64,000 bases of DNA from Desulfobacterales bacterium. Lineage in GTDB: Bacteria > Desulfobacterota > Desulfobacteria > Desulfobacterales > Desulfosalsimonadaceae. The stretch lies in the NCBI GenBank assembly GCA_034520365.1, contig JAXHNP010000007.1, positions 186,001 to 250,000 on the forward strand, written 5' to 3'. This document shows positions 61,757 to 64,000 of this stretch, piece after piece. The translations under genes and the position numbers were made by a program. How positions within the stretch are numbered: position 1 is the stretch's first letter; every line of letters starts with the position of its first letter. The notes beneath the pieces were generated by a model that was given only the letters and a program-made list of their open reading frames with translations, was not told the origin of the DNA and did not search any database.

Positions 61757-62476
61757 ATGAAAAGAGTTTGGGCTATAATTTTAATTTTTCCGGCAATATT
61801 TTTTTTCGGGGTTTTGCCCGCCACTGCGGCAGATGCGACTGCAGGAGCAGATGTCGTGTCCGCGTATGTATGGCGGGGGATTACCTTTAACGACGGGCTG
61901 GTCGTACAGCCTTATGTGGATGTGGCGGCAGGCAACGGATTCGCCATTAATGTCTGGGGCAATTACGATATTAATGATTTTGACAATACCCTGGATGAAA
62001 ATGAGTTCTCAGAGGTCGACCTGACATTATCCTACGCATTGCCTATTGAACCGGTGGATATCACTATCGGGCACATCGAGTATCTTTTCCCCACCGGCGG
62101 CTCCGGCACCAGCGAAGTGTTTTTGAGCGCCTATATAAACCCTGCAGGCGGCCTGTCCGCAGGCATTGATGCCTATTATGACTATGATGAGGTTGAGGAT
62201 TATTACTTATCCGCCAGCATAGCTTATGATGCAGAGTTAGACAGCGGCTTGGGCTTAGGAGCTGCTGCTTCAGCTGGCTATGGCAGAGAGGATTTTACCA
62301 TTGGTCCGGATGACGGATTTCATGAATATACCCTCTCCATGAGTGCCTCTTATCCAGTTACGGAAACGATTGGATTGTCAGCTTTTGTTGCCTATACGGA
62401 CACATTTGACGAGGATGTGCTACCTGAGCAGGATGTTGATGTCTTTGGTGGGGGCGGGTTTTCATGGAGTTTTTAA
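61757..62476 (+). CDS. Outer membrane beta-barrel protein, TorF-like putative porin
   Basis: 239 residues from the ATG at 61757 (AAAGGAG upstream), which begins a signal peptide (MKRVWAIILIFPAIFFF...ATAA). The frame is open further upstream but with no coding look. ADVVSAYVWRGITFNDGLVVQPYVDVA and alternating beta strands, acidic loops and a C-terminal aromatic end (GGGFSWSF) fit small outer membrane barrels of the TorF family. It is the first gene of a set with glnB and amtB, under the sigma54-type promoter, so it may carry a nitrogenous solute. Confidence 0.75.
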   Translation: MKRVWAIILIFPAIFFFGVLPATAADATAGADVVSAYVWRGITFNDGLVVQPYVDVAAGNGFAINVWGNYDINDFDNTLDENEFSEVDLTLSYALPIEPVDITIGHIEYLFPTGGSGTSEVFLSAYINPAGGLSAGIDAYYDYDEVEDYYLSASIAYDAELDSGLGLGAAASAGYGREDFTIGPDDGFHEYTLSMSASYPVTETIGLSAFVAYTDTFDEDVLPEQDVDVFGGGGFSWSF

Positions 62477-62514
62477 TATTCCGCTATGGCTACAAAGGTA
62501 ACTATTTGATTTAA

Positions 62515-62931
<417 letters not shown>

Positions 62932-62975
62932 ATCTTGAAACAAAACAGGAATAGAAGCAAAATAAGGAGAAAAAA

Positions 62976-64000
62976 ATGAAAAAGACGTTATTTCTGACGT
63001 TGCCCCTAATACTTTTTTATATTTCAAACTGCTGGGCGGGCGACGGAGTGCCGACGCCCGAATCCAACTCAATCGCCATCGATCTCGTGCAGACACATGC
63101 CAACTATGTGTGGACGCTGATTGCGGCATGCCTGGTCTTTTTTATGCAGGCCGGTTTTGCAATGGTGGAGGCGGGATTTACGCGTGCAAAAAATTCCATT
63201 AACATCATGATGAAAAACCTTATGGATTTTTCCATGGGCACATTGGCCTTCTGGGCGCTTGGGTTCGGCCTTATGTTCGGTGCCACCAGCACCGGGCTTT
63301 TTGGCACATCCGGTTTTTTCCTGAGTGATTTTTCCGTGGATGGTGATCCCTGGGTTTTGGCATTCTGGATGTTTCAGGTGGTTTTCGCAGCCACGGCGGC
63401 CACGATTGTATCCGGCGCTATGGCCGAGCGGACCAAATTCTCCGGCTATCTTATCTACAGTGTTTTTGTCAGCGGCCTGATCTATCCCATATTCGGCTCC
63501 TGGGCCTGGGGAGGGCTGTTTAACGGCGGCGGATGGCTGGAAGCCCTTGGATTTATCGATTTTGCCGGCTCCACGGTTGTACACTCGGTCGGTGGATGGG
63601 CGGCGCTTGCCGGGGCCATCGTATTGGGGCCCAGACTTGGAAAGTACGGGAAAAATGGGGCAATTCGCCCGATCCTGGGCCATAACATGCCATTGGCCGC
63701 CCTGGGTGTTTTTATCCTGTGGCTGGGTTGGTTTGGATTCAATCCCGGTTCAACCACTACAGCAGACACCTCCATTGCCATGATTTTTGTCACCACCAAC
63801 CTTGCGGCCGCAACCGGTGCCGTCTTTGCCATGGCCACCTCCTGGATCAAATTTAAAAAACCCGAGGTTGGCATGAGTTTAAATGGGGCGCTTGCCGGGC
63901 TGGTCGGAATCACCGCCGGCTGCGCCAGTGTTTCGCCGTCCAGCGCCATTATTATCGGCGCCGTGGCAGGCGTACTGGTCGTCTTGTCCGTTCTCTTTTT
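62976..64000 (+). CDS. amtB: Ammonium transporter AmtB (3' end outside window)
   Basis: The first 341 codons of an Amt channel, running off the right edge. A signal-like start (about 1-21, ending CWA) precedes TLIAACLVFFMQAGFAMVEAGFTRAKN. GAMAERTKFSGYLIYSVF, HSVGGWAALAGAIVLGPR (the pore His region) and WFGFNPGS are Amt hallmarks. It conducts ammonium across the inner membrane and is blocked by PII when nitrogen is plentiful. AAGGAGAAAAAA precedes the ATG at 62976. Only the last part is missing. Confidence 0.95.
   Translation, partial: MKKTLFLTLPLILFYISNCWAGDGVPTPESNSIAIDLVQTHANYVWTLIAACLVFFMQAGFAMVEAGFTRAKNSINIMMKNLMDFSMGTLAFWALGFGLMFGATSTGLFGTSGFFLSDFSVDGDPWVLAFWMFQVVFAATAATIVSGAMAERTKFSGYLIYSVFVSGLIYPIFGSWAWGGLFNGGGWLEALGFIDFAGSTVVHSVGGWAALAGAIVLGPRLGKYGKNGAIRPILGHNMPLAALGVFILWLGWFGFNPGSTTTADTSIAMIFVTTNLAAATGAVFAMATSWIKFKKPEVGMSLNGALAGLVGITAGCASVSPSSAIIIGAVAGVLVVLSVLF

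Overview
The window reads as a chromosomal segment of a moderately GC-rich Gram-negative bacterium, most likely a Desulfobacterota (deltaproteobacterial) lineage. Reasons: a type II secretion operon with split PilM/N/O-like inner-membrane genes, a CobA-HemD fusion, selA, the phoH-pgpH-ybeY-pdxJ-nnr-tsaE-lysC gene order, and many dispersed intergenic repeats. This placement is an inference from gene content and order; no 16S rRNA or tRNA gene was seen.

Layout. 1-10453 (minus): type II secretion operon gspE-F-G-H-I-J-K, two GT4-type glycosyltransferases, a GspL/PilM-PilN-like protein, a GspM/PilO-like protein and the start of a further membrane protein. 10782-12891: DUF2007-like protein, class II aldolase, Nudix hydrolase. 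13000-21708: CvpA, then the housekeeping run phoH, pgpH, ybeY, pdxJ, nnr, tsaE, lysC and a 33-residue ORF. 21712-26137: pyrF, selA, a degenerate GGDEF-TPR protein, a GmhA-like isomerase. 26488-32142: an unassigned enzyme-like protein, FmdB zinc ribbon, hemC, cobA-hemD, a broken glucosyl-3-phosphoglycerate synthase-like gene and moaA. 32481-39061: TetR regulator with a TolC/adaptor/RND efflux operon and a small PII-like protein. 39095-44922: a signalling cluster of hybrid histidine kinase, double FHA protein, divergent protein-kinase-like protein and stand-alone HPt protein. 45076-48764: DUF4301 protein, a deleted GH13 sucrose-phosphorylase-like pseudogene and a response-regulator diguanylate cyclase. 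48771-56508 (minus): uppP, manC, a PPC/DUF296 protein, a ThiE-ThiL fusion, an HD protein, prfB with its programmed frameshift, and lnt. 56834-60352: dTDP-rhamnose genes rfbD-B-A-C. 60470-61179: an AT-rich toxin-antitoxin pair. 61757-64000: a nitrogen-regulated set of a porin-like protein, PII and the start of amtB, preceded by a sigma54-type promoter.

How the parts relate. uppP, lnt, manC and rfbBADC supply envelope and polysaccharide synthesis. hemC/cobA-hemD feed tetrapyrroles and moaA feeds molybdopterin. The PII/amtB set handles ammonium. The FHA/kinase-like/hybrid kinase/HPt genes look like one signalling unit.

The clearest non-coding signal is a family of small non-autonomous transposon-like elements (about 124-152 bp, 17-bp terminal inverted repeats). 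Three copies have intact ends and near-perfect 10-bp direct repeats at both flanks; two more are degenerate. A second, unrelated element of 150 bp with an 8-bp flanking duplication sits inside the FHA-histidine kinase gene pair. Heptamer arrays and a third repeat type occupy other gaps. Two genes attributable to glucosylglycerate-type metabolism are both broken, suggesting loss of that pathway (or, for the first, homopolymer sequencing errors).
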